From Synaphobranchus kaupii (Eukaryota > Chordata > Actinopteri > Anguilliformes > Synaphobranchidae), in assembly GCA_029718625.1 (NCBI GenBank), contig CM056378.1:67603027-67667026 (forward strand): a DNA stretch of 64,000 nucleotides, given 5' to 3'. Position numbers and translations under genes: made by a program. Below the pieces are notes generated by a model. That model ran no database searches and was not told the DNA's origin. It saw only the letters and a list, made by a program, of their open reading frames with translations. Below are positions 24,300 to 34,999 of this stretch, piece after piece; the stretch's first letter is position 1; every line of letters starts with the position of its first letter.

Positions 24300-27240
24300 C
24301 TAGCTAACGTTAGCTAGCATACTTGCTGTATTGATAATTCCTTTATTTCGAATGTTTACACATAAACAAACGAAAAGGATAGGTTTGAAGCCATTGGCTT
24401 ATAAAACAACCTACCCTTAATTCAAAAACAAATTAAAGAAAGAAAAAAAGGCCAATTTTTAAAAAAGGTAAAGTTTACAAAATGAAACAGTCAACAAAAA
24501 CAATCATGAAAAAAAACATTAAGCCAACATAGGATAATCAATACGGACACCATCACCGGCGCTCCCCTCCAAAAACCAGGGGCGCTGGTCAAGTTAAGTC
24601 TGACCATAAGATTCTAGAACCCTGTTTTTAAACATCTTTTTAAACGTAAAAATATTCTTGCTGTTTTTTATCTCATCTGGTAGATTGTTCCAGAGTTTCA
24701 CTCCTTTAACTGACACAGACATGCTTTTAAGTGTGGTTCGTGCTCTAGGCTGTTGGAAATTGAGTGGTCTTCTATAGTTATACCTCCCCTCTCGTTCTAT
24801 AAACAAAATTTGTAAGTTACTTGGTAGTTGATTACTTCTAGCTTTAAAAACTATCTCTGCTGTTTTGAGGTCAACTAGGTCAAGGAACTTTAATGCCCTT
24901 AGATAAAAAAACAGTGTGTTTGTAGGATGGAGATAACCAACATTGTTCACAACCCTTATTGCCTTTTTCTGTAAAATAATAATAGGATTCAGATTAATTT
25001 TATATGTGTTTCCCCAAGTTTCTATACAGTAAGTATAGAATAGATATGGTAATAAAAGAGTACAATAAATTGTGTATAATGATCTCAAATTTAATATGTG
25101 TCTGGTTTTTCTTAAGATACCTAAGCTACGTGCTGTTTTTTTCTTTACATAGTTAATATGAGTTTTCCAGCTGAGGTTATTGTCTATCACGACACCCAAA
25201 AAAGTATATTCATTTACTCTTTCAAGATGAACATTATCTATGCATATCTCTACTCGAGTATCCGGAAGTATTTTTTTATTACCAAACAAAATAAATTTAG
25301 ACTTACTTATATTTAAGGAGAGTTTGTTAATATCAAACCAACATTTCATCTTCCCCAGTTCACCTGTAATATCTGTTAGCAACTGTTGAAGGTCTGCACC
25401 TGAGCAAAAAATGTTAGTATCATCTGCAAAAATGACAAATTTAAGTTTATCAGAAACAGTAATAATATCATTGATATACAATATAAATAATTTAGGACCT
25501 AAAATGGATCCTTGCGGTACCCCACATGTTATCTCTTTGCAGGATGTTCTGATTTCCCCCATCTGCACACATTGTTTCCTATTTTCTATGTAACTTTTTA
25601 TCCAACTAAGCCCTACCCCTCTAATTCCATACTTTTCTAATTTCCTGAGTAAGATTTCATGATCAATGGTATCAAAAGCTTTTTTCAAATCAATAAAAAC
25701 TCCAGCTGCATACTGTTTATTATCGATTGACCTTGTTAACTCTTCTACTACCTGCACGAGAGCCATTGATGTGGATCTGTTAGTTCTGAATCCATACTGG
25801 CTATGAATCAATATTTCATTTTTTTCAATAAAACTGTCCAGACGTGCAGCAAAAAGTTTTTCCAGAATTTTAGAAAATTGAGAAAGTAAAGAAACAGGCC
25901 TGTAATTTGTAAATACATTTTTTTCTCCTGTTTTATGAATTGGAATTACTTTGGCTGTTTTCATTTCAGTTGGAAAGGTCCCCAGCCTAAAAGATAGATT
26001 ACATATGAAAGTAATGGGATCTACAATTTCTTTTATACATTTTTTAATAAGAGACATGTCTATCCCCTTCACGTCTGTAGATGTTTTATTCTTGAGATTA
26101 TTTACAGTATCAATTATTTCCATACTAGATACGTCATATAAAAAGATTGTGGATGGATTCCTATCAATGTATTGTTCTGCAATAGCTCCCCCTTGTGGAG
26201 ACTTGATCTCCCTTGCAAGATCTGGGCCAACATTTACGAAAAAATTATTAAACTCCTCCACTACCTCATGCATGTTGGTTATTTCCATTCCATTTACAGA
26301 AAAATGATCAATATAGCCTGGTTTGTTATTTGAATTTCCAATTATTGTGTTAATAATTTTCCATGTTCCTTTAATATCATTTTTATTAGTTTCTAGTAAG
26401 TTATTATAATAATCTTTCTTACGTTTTCTTATAATATCTGTTAATTTATTTTTATATCTTTTATATTTGATTTCTTTCTGTTTAGTTCTATGCTTGATGA
26501 AATCTCTATAAAGAGCATTTTTCTTTTTACAGGCATTTAAAATTCCTTTTGTTATCCATGGTTTATCTGGCTTCCTTGTTCGTCGGCTACTCTGCTGCAC
26601 AACAGGACAGCAACGATCATATAAAGTCATGAATGTATTCAGAAAGCAGCCATATGCTGAGTCCACATCAGTTGCTTCAAACACCTCAACCCATTTCTGA
26701 AGAGCCAGTTCCCTTTTGAGTGCTTCTATTGAGTCCTCTGAAAGGTGTCTTTTATTACTAATTCTCTGAGATTCCCTCGTGAGCTGATTTTTATCTTCTA
26801 TTATTACAAAAACTGGTAAATGATCTGTTATATCATTTATCAGTAGTCCGCACACAATTTTATTATTAATAACATTAGTGAAAATGTTATCAATCAAAGT
26901 AGCAGAATGAGAGGTTATTCTACTAGGCTTATTAATTATCGGGAAAAGGCCTAGGCTATGCATGGTTGATGTAAAATCATCTATAATTGTATTTTTATTT
27001 GGGTTTAAAAGATTGATATTAAAGTCACCACAAATGAATGTATCCTTTTTCTCTATGTTATTAAATAGCTCTTCCATCTTTACTCTGAAATTCTCAATGC
27101 TTGAACTAGGCGCTCTATAAACACAGCTAACCAAGATGTTTTTCTGCTTTTCCCTTTCAATCTCCACAGTAATACACTCACAGAGGTCTTCAATAGCAGC
27201 ACTCATGTATCTTGCTGTCACTTCTTGTTGGTTTGGTTAG
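24300..27240 (-). mobile_element. 5'-truncated L2/CR1-type LINE
   Basis: Minus-strand non-LTR retrotransposon. The coding part is at 24,594-27,221, with a 3' untranslated region of roughly 290 bp extending toward 24,300. Upstream of 27,240 the protein similarity stops in mid-endonuclease, the usual 5' truncation of target-primed insertion. No clear target duplication was found. An 18-bp word (GGCCATGAAAGGTATTAT, one mismatch) occurs at about 24,242 and 27,753, but its relation to the insertion is unclear. Confidence 0.85.
24594..27221 (-). CDS. L2/CR1-type LINE ORF2: endonuclease (partial) and reverse transcriptase
   Basis: An 875-codon frame with no internal stop. Residues 1-145 are the C-terminal half of an AP-like endonuclease (GDFN at about 65-68, TDHLP at about 131-135). 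Its N-terminal catalytic half is missing, so this ATG is an internal methionine. The reverse transcriptase spans about 420-680: KVIPIHKTGEKNVFTNYRPV, QYGFRTNRST, GVFIDLKKAFDTIDH, GVPQGSILGP and the catalytic FADDTN at about 598-603. The C-terminal part follows (FLGVVIDNNLSWKTHI, RVNEYTF). LINE proteins nick the target and copy their own RNA at the break. The long open frame implies fairly recent insertion, but without the full endonuclease the copy cannot retrotranspose by itself. Confidence 0.9.
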   Translation of the reverse strand: MTARYMSAAIEDLCECITVEIEREKQKNILVSCVYRAPSSSIENFRVKMEELFNNIEKKDTFICGDFNINLLNPNKNTIIDDFTSTMHSLGLFPIINKPSRITSHSATLIDNIFTNVINNKIVCGLLINDITDHLPVFVIIEDKNQLTRESQRISNKRHLSEDSIEALKRELALQKWVEVFEATDVDSAYGCFLNTFMTLYDRCCPVVQQSSRRTRKPDKPWITKGILNACKKKNALYRDFIKHRTKQKEIKYKRYKNKLTDIIRKRKKDYYNNLLETNKNDIKGTWKIINTIIGNSNNKPGYIDHFSVNGMEITNMHEVVEEFNNFFVNVGPDLAREIKSPQGGAIAEQYIDRNPSTIFLYDVSSMEIIDTVNNLKNKTSTDVKGIDMSLIKKCIKEIVDPITFICNLSFRLGTFPTEMKTAKVIPIHKTGEKNVFTNYRPVSLLSQFSKILEKLFAARLDSFIEKNEILIHSQYGFRTNRSTSMALVQVVEELTRSIDNKQYAAGVFIDLKKAFDTIDHEILLRKLEKYGIRGVGLSWIKSYIENRKQCVQMGEIRTSCKEITCGVPQGSILGPKLFILYINDIITVSDKLKFVIFADDTNIFCSGADLQQLLTDITGELGKMKCWFDINKLSLNISKSKFILFGNKKILPDTRVEICIDNVHLERVNEYTFLGVVIDNNLSWKTHINYVKKKTARSLGILRKTRHILNLRSLYTIYCTLLLPYLFYTYCIETWGNTYKINLNPIIILQKKAIRVVNNVGYLHPTNTLFFYLRALKFLDLVDLKTAEIVFKARSNQLPSNLQILFIEREGRYNYRRPLNFQQPRARTTLKSMSVSVKGVKLWNNLPDEIKNSKNIFTFKKMFKNRVLESYGQT

Positions 27241-27989
27241 CTCACGTTATTAACTTTTTATTTATTTGACGTCTAATGTCACCCTTCAACCGTGAGGTAA
27301 CGTTGGCTATCTAGCAAAAGTTAACAGCCAAATGAAGTTAGTTTAACTTGATAACTTACTGGAGATTTAAATGTTACATTCAGAGAGCTAACGTTAGTTA
27401 ATCGTCATGAATGGACGTTTTATATCTTTCTGGCCATTGTCAGGAACGTGAATATCTGCCAAGTTAAGAGTGTTATTTACTAAATTAGAAAAATGATGAC
27501 TAAAACAGCAATTAAAGGCCTTATGATAACGGTCACTTCTTAATGTTCAAAAACAGTTTTTATTAATAGTCAGTGTTAACATTATTCCAGTGAGTCATAT
27601 ATATTGTACGTGATTCAATAACGATTTCATATTGAGTACACCTGAAAAATATGGCTTTATTACTTTCCCAGACATTAAATGCCTAACGTTAGGACAATAT
27701 GCTTTATTTGCAAAGCATTAGCCTACTTATTGAAGTTGTACATTAGTATTCGGCAATGAAAGGTATTATTCTTAATTATTATTATTACTGAAAAGACTAT
27801 TTCCGGTTATTGAACTATCTTCTTTCTTTTTGATAGAGTCTGAGAGTTGTCAAACTTGTAAATAAATGTGTTTGCATTGGTTTTTGCAACAATTAATTTT
27901 TTTGGTGTCTATGTCACGTTTATGTGTCCCAGTATCATATTTTCACATATATATATATATTTTTATTTTTTTATTTATTCCCCCATTTT
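27241..27989. other. No gene seen; AT-rich hAT interior
   Basis: AT-rich sequence between the LINE and the SINE, with short ATT and TA runs. No coding signal is visible. Confidence 0.6.
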
Positions 27990-28326
27990 GGTAGCCAATT
28001 GAACCCCTATTCTAATTCAATTCCCCCATGTAGCAACCGCTAGAGAATCACCACTACACAACCCCGTCAGCCGGCGGTAGGACGGGAGGGTGCCACGTCC
28101 TCTTCAGGGCGTGACTCCTCCTAAGGCTCCTGACCGTGATTCCAACTCACCCAGGGCCACTATGCTTGCAGCGATTCTCTCCGAGCCCCTCCCCCCACCC
28201 GAAATCCCACAGGGCGCCGGCCATGCTCAGATCTGGCAGGACCGGGGCGCGAGTTGTACTCCGATCCTCGGAGTACAACTGCACCGACTGAAAGTCGGCA
28301 CTCTTACCGTTGTACCACCGCAGCGG
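27990..28326 (-). mobile_element. tRNA-related SINE
   Basis: Read on the minus strand it begins GGCCGCTGCGGTGGTACAAC and continues GGTAAGAGTGCCGACTTTCA, resembling a tRNA D-arm with an A box. A GTTGTACTCC / GGAGTACAAC stem follows, then a GC-rich body and an AT-rich tail at the low-coordinate end. The B box is degenerate. It lies inside the 7-kb hAT element. Confidence 0.6.
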
Positions 28327-28541
28327 CCAATTCGTTTATACTGGAAACAAAATTCCAGTTGTTATTAATGAGGGACACATTAATATAAAAAAGTGTCTGT
28401 TTGTCAGAAAATATGGCTGACAGTCGGCATCCCTCCCTCCTCATTTGGTCTATCTACGTATGAAATTTATTTTACACACAAACAATTGTCTTTTGTGTTT
28501 ACTAATTTTGGGGGCCCCCTTAATCCGCCACTGAGTCTATG

Positions 28542-30519
28542 GTTTAGCGCAATAATCTCTGGGAATTAATAACGCATCAGTCGTGCATCGATGCATAGTC
28601 TACTTGAAATTATGGGTCCTGTTGAGTACAGAAGCACACATCAGGGGATTTTAGTATGTACGCTACTCGATTTCGCATAATTGTGGTTCTGAATGCATTG
28701 AAAAAAATGTAATAATAAATAATGAAAAAATAATCAATTGGAAGCACATGCAACGTTGTAGATACAGGAGTTTAAAAGGGCACAATCAGAGGTAGAGATT
28801 TCAGCGATATGGCTTAAAAGGTAATGCAAATGTACCTCGGCGGCAGCTGGGTCACAAAACTAATCTCTTAAACATTACATTACATTACATTAACGGAGTA
28901 ACAATAACCTTTTCTCTTGGTAGATTGTTCGCAAACGGAAAACTGAAGTCTTAATTTAGTGACTTATTGTGGCTTGTTTTACCTAGCCTACCTGTCAGTC
29001 GGTCTCTGATCATCTTTCCATTAGCAAAAGCTAATAAACGTATCAGCTCATGACTGTCCTATTCCTACCATTAATGGCTTCAGCCTGAAGAGATTTTATG
29101 TCAGTTGACCTTGCTATCCAGTTTATCAACGCACAGGAAGGCTCATCGGGTACAGATATCACGGACACCTTTTAAGACGCCTCTTTCCCTTCCCACTGGG
29201 ACCTTTTCGGAATTAACTGGAAATCTGAAATTCTATATCTCAGTTCATTTAACTTCGGTTGTCGCAGTAGTCCCCACTAGATCCGAGGCACCATGTTGGT
29301 TTTCACTCAACAACTGCAAATTGCCTTTCATGTTTCTTCTGCTCGATGATTCTTAGTAGTAGGTTTTCCTAATTTGCATTTGCCAGATGCATTGCTGCAA
29401 TCAAAAGCATGTTTGCAAAGTGCGTTCGACTAGCTAAATTTCCCTCTATCTGGGGAGAAAAAAATAAATAAAAAATAATAACTCTCTCACATCCAAGACC
29501 TCATGCCATCAGTGGCACTCGCGCATTACTAAATGTGACTGCTTCTCTGACGGGTCTTTAGAAATTTCCTATGAGAATAAACTCCCTAAGGACAAGATGA
29601 ATTGGTGGTGAATGTGCACAATCGTTTTAAATTAATGATTCCGGTTGACCTGGGTTTCTGGGCTTTACTGCTTAATCTCTGGAAAAACATGTTCTCGTCA
29701 TGATTTATTCAATTTCTAAATCTTCTAAATACCTGGGTTTTCAACAGCGGGTCTTCGGACCCCTGGGAATCCTTGATGGGACAGTAACCCTGGATGCATC
29801 TGAGTCGGGCGGGGTCCCTGGGTCAGAAAGGTTGAACCCAGTTCTATACCAACGCAGCGCCCTCCAGTGGTTTTGGGGGTTTGCACATTCACAAGGTGAA
29901 TGACCTGATGAAATTAAATCCTTACCATCGGAAGTTATATAATAGTGCTTTTTAGAATTTACCCATTGTTGTGTGTTGTCGGGCAATCATTGGTGAAGGA
30001 AACTCAATCTCCGTGCTAATGAAACTGCAGTCAATATCATTAATTATAGATAACTGGCATCCACTAAGACAAGGGTAGTTCAAACCCTATGTAGACTCAC
30101 TGCTTACCACTTTTATTGTCTGTTAAATGCAGGGAATGCAATGCAAGCACCAAAGAAGTTGATCAAGGCGATCTATCCATTGCTGATGCTGTATATCCCA
30201 CTGTTTTGTCCTTCCTCCTCTAAGATCCAGTGCCTGCTGTGATGCCCCCATGCGAGCCCTGTTGAGCCACGTTTTAATCACCGACAAAGCGTATGCCATG
30301 CCAAGATCCTGATTCGTTGCCTGCCTGTCTCGTTGGCCAGTACTCGTTCCCGTCCCCATAGGTGTCCACAATTATTTCAATCCATGAAGCAATGAGCTCA
30401 GCTTTATAGAAACATGGCTGTATCTGTTTTGGCATATGGCTAATGTTCGTAATTCCTGGCAACGAGTGAGGATTTGTTTACACTGACATGGGAGTAGTAT
30501 ATTTCCCCTGAAATTGTAG
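28542..30519. other. No gene seen
   Basis: About 2 kb without a convincing coding frame. Short ATTACATTACATTA repeats occur near 28,876. A CAGCGGGTCTTCGGACCCCT word near 29,747 resembles a hAT terminus, but I found no partner end. Minus-strand frames of 62-82 codons at 30,123-30,462 match nothing I recognise. Confidence 0.5.
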
Positions 30520-30808
30520 AATGGCCTTGAGCTGATGGACAGAATGGCTTCATCCTGAAGTGAAAGCTCGGCCTAGGGGGAAATGCCAACATGCTTCTTG
30601 GTTCACATACCAAATATTAATTCACGTTAGAATGGCCTTGAGCTGACAGACAGAATGGCTTCATCCTGAAGCGAAAGGCCGTTCACACCGGTGTCAACAA
30701 TTATTTCAATCCACGAAGCAATGTTTTGGCATATAGCTAATGTTCATAATTCCTGGCCTTGAGCTGATGTACAGAATGGCTTCATCCTGAAGCGAAAGGT
30801 CGTTACAC
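30520..30808 (+). repeat. Three local copies of a 50-bp motif
   Basis: GGCCTTGAGCTGATGGACAG followed by AATGGCTTCATCCTGAAG occurs at about 30,522, 30,632 and 30,757. A second motif (TATTTCAATCCATGAAGCAA with ATGGCTAATGTTC) occurs at about 30,374 and 30,699. These are interleaved local duplications just upstream of the B1 repeat. Confidence 0.8.
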
Positions 30809-31021
30809 ATAGTCATCACGTCAGCCGGAGACCACGTATTAGCAGCGCTTGGCGTATGGTTGTTTTTGGGGGTTTTGCTGCTGCCCTCCGTGCCTTATCC
30901 ATGCAGGCTTGCCTGGATTGGCAGGAGGGCTTTTTGAACAGATCCATAACGCCAAACCTAACTGTGTTGCTTTAACAATGTTAATAAAAGCTTTTAACTT
31001 CAACAACACTGGTCCTGACTG
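30809..31021 (+). repeat. Ngaro-like B1 repeat (plus-strand element)
   Basis: Matches the reverse complement of 34,746-34,945. Landmarks include GTCATCACGT, GGCGTATGGTTGTTTTTGGG, GGCTTGCCTGG, TTTTTGAACAGATCCATA, CGCCAAACCTAA, AATAAAAGC and CCTGACTGAAAT. It runs without a gap into the A repeat at 31,022. The AATAAA fits a role as the 3' part of a transcript. Confidence 0.75.
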
Positions 31022-31172
31022 AAATCGGGCGTAGTGTTAGTTCAGGCAGGTCACGTGAGTGAAGTTCGAATCAGCTGACTGCTCAGCTGTAGTGATTCAC
31101 CTATCACAGTCCATTCACATCACAGGGTGGTCTATTTAATGCCCTCTCCTTACATGACGCATGTTCTGGTGA
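31022..31172 (+). repeat. Ngaro-like A2 repeat (plus-strand element)
   Basis: Starts CGGGCGTAGTGTTAGTTCAG directly after B1 and shares the CAGGTCACGTGAGTGA, TTCACCTATCACAGTCC and GGTCTATTTAATGCC landmarks of the other A copies. A further 400 bp to the next B copy is not matched elsewhere in the window. Confidence 0.75.
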
Positions 31173-31325
31173 AAACCCCTCCACCCCCGCTTCATCCTCA
31201 TAAGTGTCCCTCTTTTGCGTCTATCACTCCTGCTTAGCTCACCAACATATTCGTGCTGCCTACTGATTATATATTTTTTCCCCTCTTGTCCCACTTCTAT
31301 GGAGTAAGAACGCTGTCAAAAATAA

Positions 31326-31430
31326 GTATGCATAACTTTAAACATTTGTGCGTAAATACATTTGTTGTACACAATACGTATGCATAACTTTAAACATTCG
31401 TGCGTAAATAAATTTGTTGTACACAAAATA
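31326..31430 (+). repeat. 52-bp tandem duplication
   Basis: GTATGCATAACTTTAAACAT followed by TGTGCGTAAATA and TTTGTTGTACACAA occurs twice at a period of 52 bp. Confidence 0.9.
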
Positions 31431-31581
31431 ATGTTTTTATACAAGTCATACAAAAAATATGAAGTTGTAAAATTGTGCGTGTGTGTTTTTAAGAGAGTAC
31501 GAATCCAAAAGCTACTACTGTAAAGATTTATGGATACAACTCAGATTTCTACGGCTATGGATTCTTCCTTACAAATTTATC

Positions 31582-31718
31582 CATGCATGCTTTATCCATG
31601 CATGCTTGCCTGGATTGGTGGGAGGGCTTTTTGAACAGATCCATACCGCCAAACCTAACTGTGTTGCTTTCATAATGTTAATAAAAGCTTTTAACTTTAA
31701 CGACAGAGGTCCTGATTG
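31582..31718 (+). repeat. Ngaro-like B2 repeat (plus-strand element)
   Basis: Second B copy: TTATCCATGCATGCTTGCCT, GGAGGGCTTTTTGAACAG, CGCCAAACCTAACTG, TTAATAAAAGCTTTTAACTT and GGTCCTGATTGAA. Together with 30,809-31,172 it gives the B1-A2-B2 order of the 3' end of PAT/Ngaro-type elements. Confidence 0.75.
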
Positions 31719-31999
31719 AACTAGTAATAAAGGACAAGCATATTTTAATTTTTTACTTCATAAACAACCAGCTGCACAAATGTTGGGTGTGAGACTCATT
31801 TACATCAGTAATGATATTCGTGACATCAGCCAATATAAGCAATGCCTGGAAGGTTTAACCTTAAAGATGTTATGACAGAAGCCTAAACTGGGAATTTAAA
31901 TTACCATAATGGGTCATGGGAAAAGCACACACATACAACTGGGCTGGGTCAAAGCTAGGCAGTTTGCCAAGCAAAGATATAAATCAACAAAAACGTTTT
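31719..31999. other. No gene seen
   Basis: Unremarkable AT-rich sequence. A CTAGTAATAAA...GACAAGCATATTTT stretch (31,721-31,746) resembles 17,421-17,466. Confidence 0.5.
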
Positions 32000-32405
32000 C
32001 GATGATGAATAGAGGGTGTCAAATTTTTGTAAAAGAGAGTTCTCTTTGATCAAAAACAGCTTTAATTAAAATAAAGGGTGTCAAATAACAGGTCTCTGAT
32101 GAGAAATAAACATTCATTAAAATAAAGGGTGTCAAATAAAAAAAGGCCATCTTGTTAATCAGAAAACGGCTGCAATTAAATTGTATGGTCTAAATTAAAA
32201 AAGAGGTTTCTCTTTTATCAGAAATCAACTTTAAAATAAAGGGTGTCAAATAAAAAATACAGTCTTCTTTGCGAGAATAAGCTTTAATTAAAATAAAGGG
32301 TTTTAAATTCAAAAAAGTTTGACCAGAAATCAGCTTTAAAATACCTGGCGTTGAATTAAAAAAGAAAATTCTCTTTGATCAGAAATCAATCAATTAAAAT
32401 ATAGG
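32000..32405 (+). repeat. Degenerate minisatellite, about 50-65-bp units
   Basis: Six to eight imperfect units built from TTGATCAGAAATCAGCTTTA (or AAAACAGC) followed by AAATAAAGGGTGTCAAAT and an A-rich run. Confidence 0.8.
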
Positions 32406-32670
32406 GAATGTGGATGCAGAGCATACAGTAGGTAGTCTGTTTCTGGTTTTCATGCCAACTTCTGGCCTCAATTACTTAATTAGCCCTAAAATTTATGCCA
32501 TCTGACATTTTAGGTACATTTCTTGATTAGCGCGTGAATGACAGCCAAAGACTGTTCTTGTGTCCCTATATGAAATGTTTTACTGTGATCTAATCTAAAA
32601 GTGAACCAGTGTTGGTGTATACATCAAATTATATTATTTAGCCAGCGTAATTGTTGTTAACAAAGACCGG
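32406..32670. other. No gene seen
   Basis: No coding frame or recognised repeat. Confidence 0.5.
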
Positions 32671-32674
32671 CATA

Positions 32675-33190
32675 CCTGCCCTCCAGGACTGGAGTTAAAC
32701 CTGCATTCAGACATTCCTTTGGAATGGAGACAGCTTTTTCCAAAGCCAATGAGTTGATTGGTCAATGGGTTTTGTTTTTATTTGTTTCAGTCTGTTATCC
32801 TGAACATAACCTGCCCCGGAGCAGGTGAGCTGTGCAGAGTAAGTTGGCGTGGCAATATACCCTGATTAAAAGTGAGTTGGCTTCGTGATACAGAAAACCC
32901 AGGGTTGGAGCTTAATTTAGCTCGCTATCCACTTAATCTCGCTTCGTAGTACACCCCTCTGGAGTTAAACCTGCATACACAATGGCTCTCCAGGACTGGA
33001 GTTAAACCTGCATTCAGACTGGCCCTCCAGGGCTGGAGTTAAACCTGCATACACATCAGCCATCCAGGACTGGAGTTAAAGCTGCATACACACTGGCGCT
33101 ACCAAACGCAAGTTTAAACAATGTCCCTCCAGGACTGAAGTTAAATCTGCATACACACAGGCCCTCCAGGACTGGGGGGTATACTACAAA
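32675..33190 (+). repeat. Minisatellite of CTGGAGTTAAACCTGCATAC units, with a dispersed flank
   Basis: Units of about 37 bp (CCCTCCAGGACTGGAGTTAA and ACCTGCATACACA) recur around 32,677-32,720 and 32,950-33,180. The intervening 32,850-32,990 matches 49,880-50,020 almost exactly (GCAATATACCCTGATTAAAA; CCCAGGGTTGGAGCTTAATT; CGCTTCGTAGTACACCCC). GGGGGGTATACTACAAAG at 33,175 mirrors the CTTCGTAGTACACCCC end at about 32,945-32,962, suggesting transposon termini. Confidence 0.85.
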
Positions 33191-33822
33191 GGAAGCTTAA
33201 CATAGCCAAGGTTTCTTTGTGTTAGCTGGCTTCAGAAAGCCTAAACACTGCAATCTGGCTTAACCGGTACTACGAACGTTGTTATCAAATTGCTAAGTGA
33301 ACATGGGCTTTATTAATCAAGGTACGTGTGCGGTCCCATAAAAGTGTCTGCAACAACGAGCCTATAGCGGGGCAGCATGGGCTGTACTAGAGCAATGTAG
33401 GCTATTTCTCTCCTGTGGGGAAAAAGACTGATACGGACAGATATAATTGATGGATAAGAACATGAAACAATCATATGAGCAAAAAGCAACACCGTTGCCT
33501 CCAACAAAGCCAGGAAGGAGCTTTTGTAAAAACATAAAAATAAAAAATGCTCATTGTGTAGGTTAAATTTGTTAACCCCTTGGCGCAGATGGCAAATTTC
33601 ACCTATTTAGGGGGTGCTCTGTTTAAGGCTTTAATTCCAGGTGTGAGCATCACATAAACTTGCTAAATGGCTTAAATGAAACAAGACAGGTGTACCATTT
33701 ACAATACAAACTTAGATTTGTTTATTTTCATAATTTAAGTCAAAATAAAGTGCCACAAATGCAAAGAAACTTTGGGGAAATGTTTTTAAAGATTGCTTTT
33801 TAAAATTTTGCTGAGAGCTACA
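33191..33822. other. No gene seen
   Basis: No coding frame above background and no recognised repeat. Confidence 0.5.
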
Positions 33823-33990
33823 TTTCAGTCAGGCCACTGTTGTTCAAATAACTTTATTGACATTATTAAACAATACATTTTAGGTTTGGCGGTATGGTTC
33901 TGTTCACCAAGCCCTCCCGCCCATCCACGCAAGCAAGCATGGGTATGGCGGCGAGGGCAGCTGCACAACCCCCAATAGGGTTACGCTAGA
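33823..33990 (-). repeat. Ngaro-like B2 repeat (minus-strand element)
   Basis: Nearly identical to 34,746-34,905: TTTCAGTCAGGCCACTGTTG, TTCAAATAACTTTATTGA, TTTTAGGTTTGGCGGTATGG and GCGAGGGCAGCTGCACAACC. Read on the minus strand it carries AATAAAG before the end. It lies beyond A2 on the 3' side, as expected for B2. Confidence 0.8.
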
Positions 33991-34037
33991 ACAGAACCGC
34001 AGCACTGAGAATGGTTTTGACAGATTCCATTCAGTCA

Positions 34038-34260
34038 GTTATATATATATATATATATGGCACTTTTAAGTGTCATTATCACAACAATTTACAAGGAACC
34101 GGGCCTGAACCCCTGTAGAGCATGCCTAGGGCGACAGTGGCAAGGAAAAACTCCCTGCTGTTAGCAGGAAGAAACCTTGGGCAGAACCTGACTCTGAGGG
34201 GGAAGTCCATCCACCGCTGACTGGCACCGGTTACTAAAATGCTGATTGCGGAATAGAAAT
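34038..34260. repeat. TA microsatellite and a widespread fish repeat motif
   Basis: A TA run (about 34,042-34,060) is followed by GGCGACAGTGGCAAGGAAAA and CTCCCTGCTGTTAGCAGGAA plus GAAACCTTGGGCAGAACC. This motif is familiar from many teleost repeats. It separates A2 from B2 in the minus-strand Ngaro-like element and so is probably a later insertion. Confidence 0.6.
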
Positions 34261-34562
34261 TTGCAGACCGAACATATTAAAATGTCAATGTATAAGGAGC
34301 CGGTGAGGAAGACTGATTGAAGCCCGGCAGGTGCATCATAGCTGGGTACATGCATGGAGCTGGAGCTGACCGTCTGCTTCTGCAGAACGATGTTTGTTGA
34401 TCTATAGCTACCGCTCCGGCGGTTGCCAAAGCGGGAAGAAGAGAGGAAAAGAAATCAGTAGGCACTCGAAAAATGTTAGTGATTCATACAGGAGCGATAT
34501 AGGCTAGGTGTATGTGCGCAATGGGGAACTGAAGAGGATGGAGCTGGGGTGGAGGGGGGGGG

Positions 34563-34745
34563 GGTTTGTGTGCAGCGGGTGTGCTGACAGGGGATCCACC
34601 ATGGTAGGGCGAGGCGGTTAAATAGACCGCCTTGTTATGTGAATGGACTGATGGGTGAATCGTCACTACTCAGCTGAGCTGTCAGCTGATTATCTATGGC
34701 CAGGTTTCACTCTCGTGACCTGCCTGAACTGACGCTATGCTCGAT
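34563..34745 (-). repeat. Ngaro-like A2 repeat (minus-strand element)
   Basis: About 183 bp, nearly identical to 42,074-42,257 in the same orientation: TTTGTGTGCAGCGGGTGTGC, GGATCCACCATGGTAGGGCG, GGTTAAATAGAC, TTATCTATGGCCAGGTTTCA and TGACGCTATGCTCGA. It directly abuts B1 at 34,746. Its near identity with A1, 7.5 kb away, fits a repeat generated during reverse transcription. Confidence 0.85.
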
Positions 34746-34945
34746 TTCAGTCAGGCCACTGTTGTTCAAATAACTTTATTGATATTATGAAACAATACAT
34801 TTTAGGTTTGGCGGTATGGTTCTGTTCAACAAGCCCTCCCGCCCATCCACGCGAGCAAGCATGGGTATGGCGGCGAGGGCAGCTGCACAACCCCAAAAAC
34901 AACCATACGCCAAGTGCTGCCAGCATTGTGCACACGTGATGACCG
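34746..34945 (-). repeat. Ngaro-like B1 repeat (minus-strand element)
   Basis: Joined to A2 without a gap. It shares 33,823-33,990 and extends further inward (AACAACCATACGCCAAGTGC; GTGATGACC), matching the plus-strand B1 at 30,809-31,021. Confidence 0.8.
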
Positions 34946-34999
34946 TGCAACGACCCCTCGCCTTGGAGGAAGCCAATCTGTCCATCAGCTCAAGGCCCC

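Larger units (their letters stand above)
21493..28533 (+). mobile_element. 7-kb hAT element with nested insertions
   Basis: The left end starts CAGAGCCGGATTAAGG. The right end, reverse-complemented, starts CAGTGGCGGATTAAGG and is followed by G/C-rich GGGGCCCC in both. The 8-bp duplication AGTCTATG sits at 21,485-21,492 and 28,534-28,541. The 7,041-bp body holds a solo LTR (22,339-23,459), a remnant that resembles a hAT transposase N-terminus (near 23,853), an L2-type LINE (about 24,300-27,240) and a SINE (about 27,990-28,326). Most of the transposase is missing. The intact duplication shows one insertion event of the outer element, with later insertions inside it. Confidence 0.9.

Noticed and set aside
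24226..27790. GGCCATGAAAGGTATTAT pair as the LINE target duplication
   Set aside because: The right copy lies about 500 bp beyond the apparent LINE truncation point and neither copy abuts the LINE, so it is only noted.
29700..29903. hAT element with terminus CAGCGGGTCTTCGGACCCCT
   Set aside because: Only one end-like word was found, with no inverted partner or duplication nearby.
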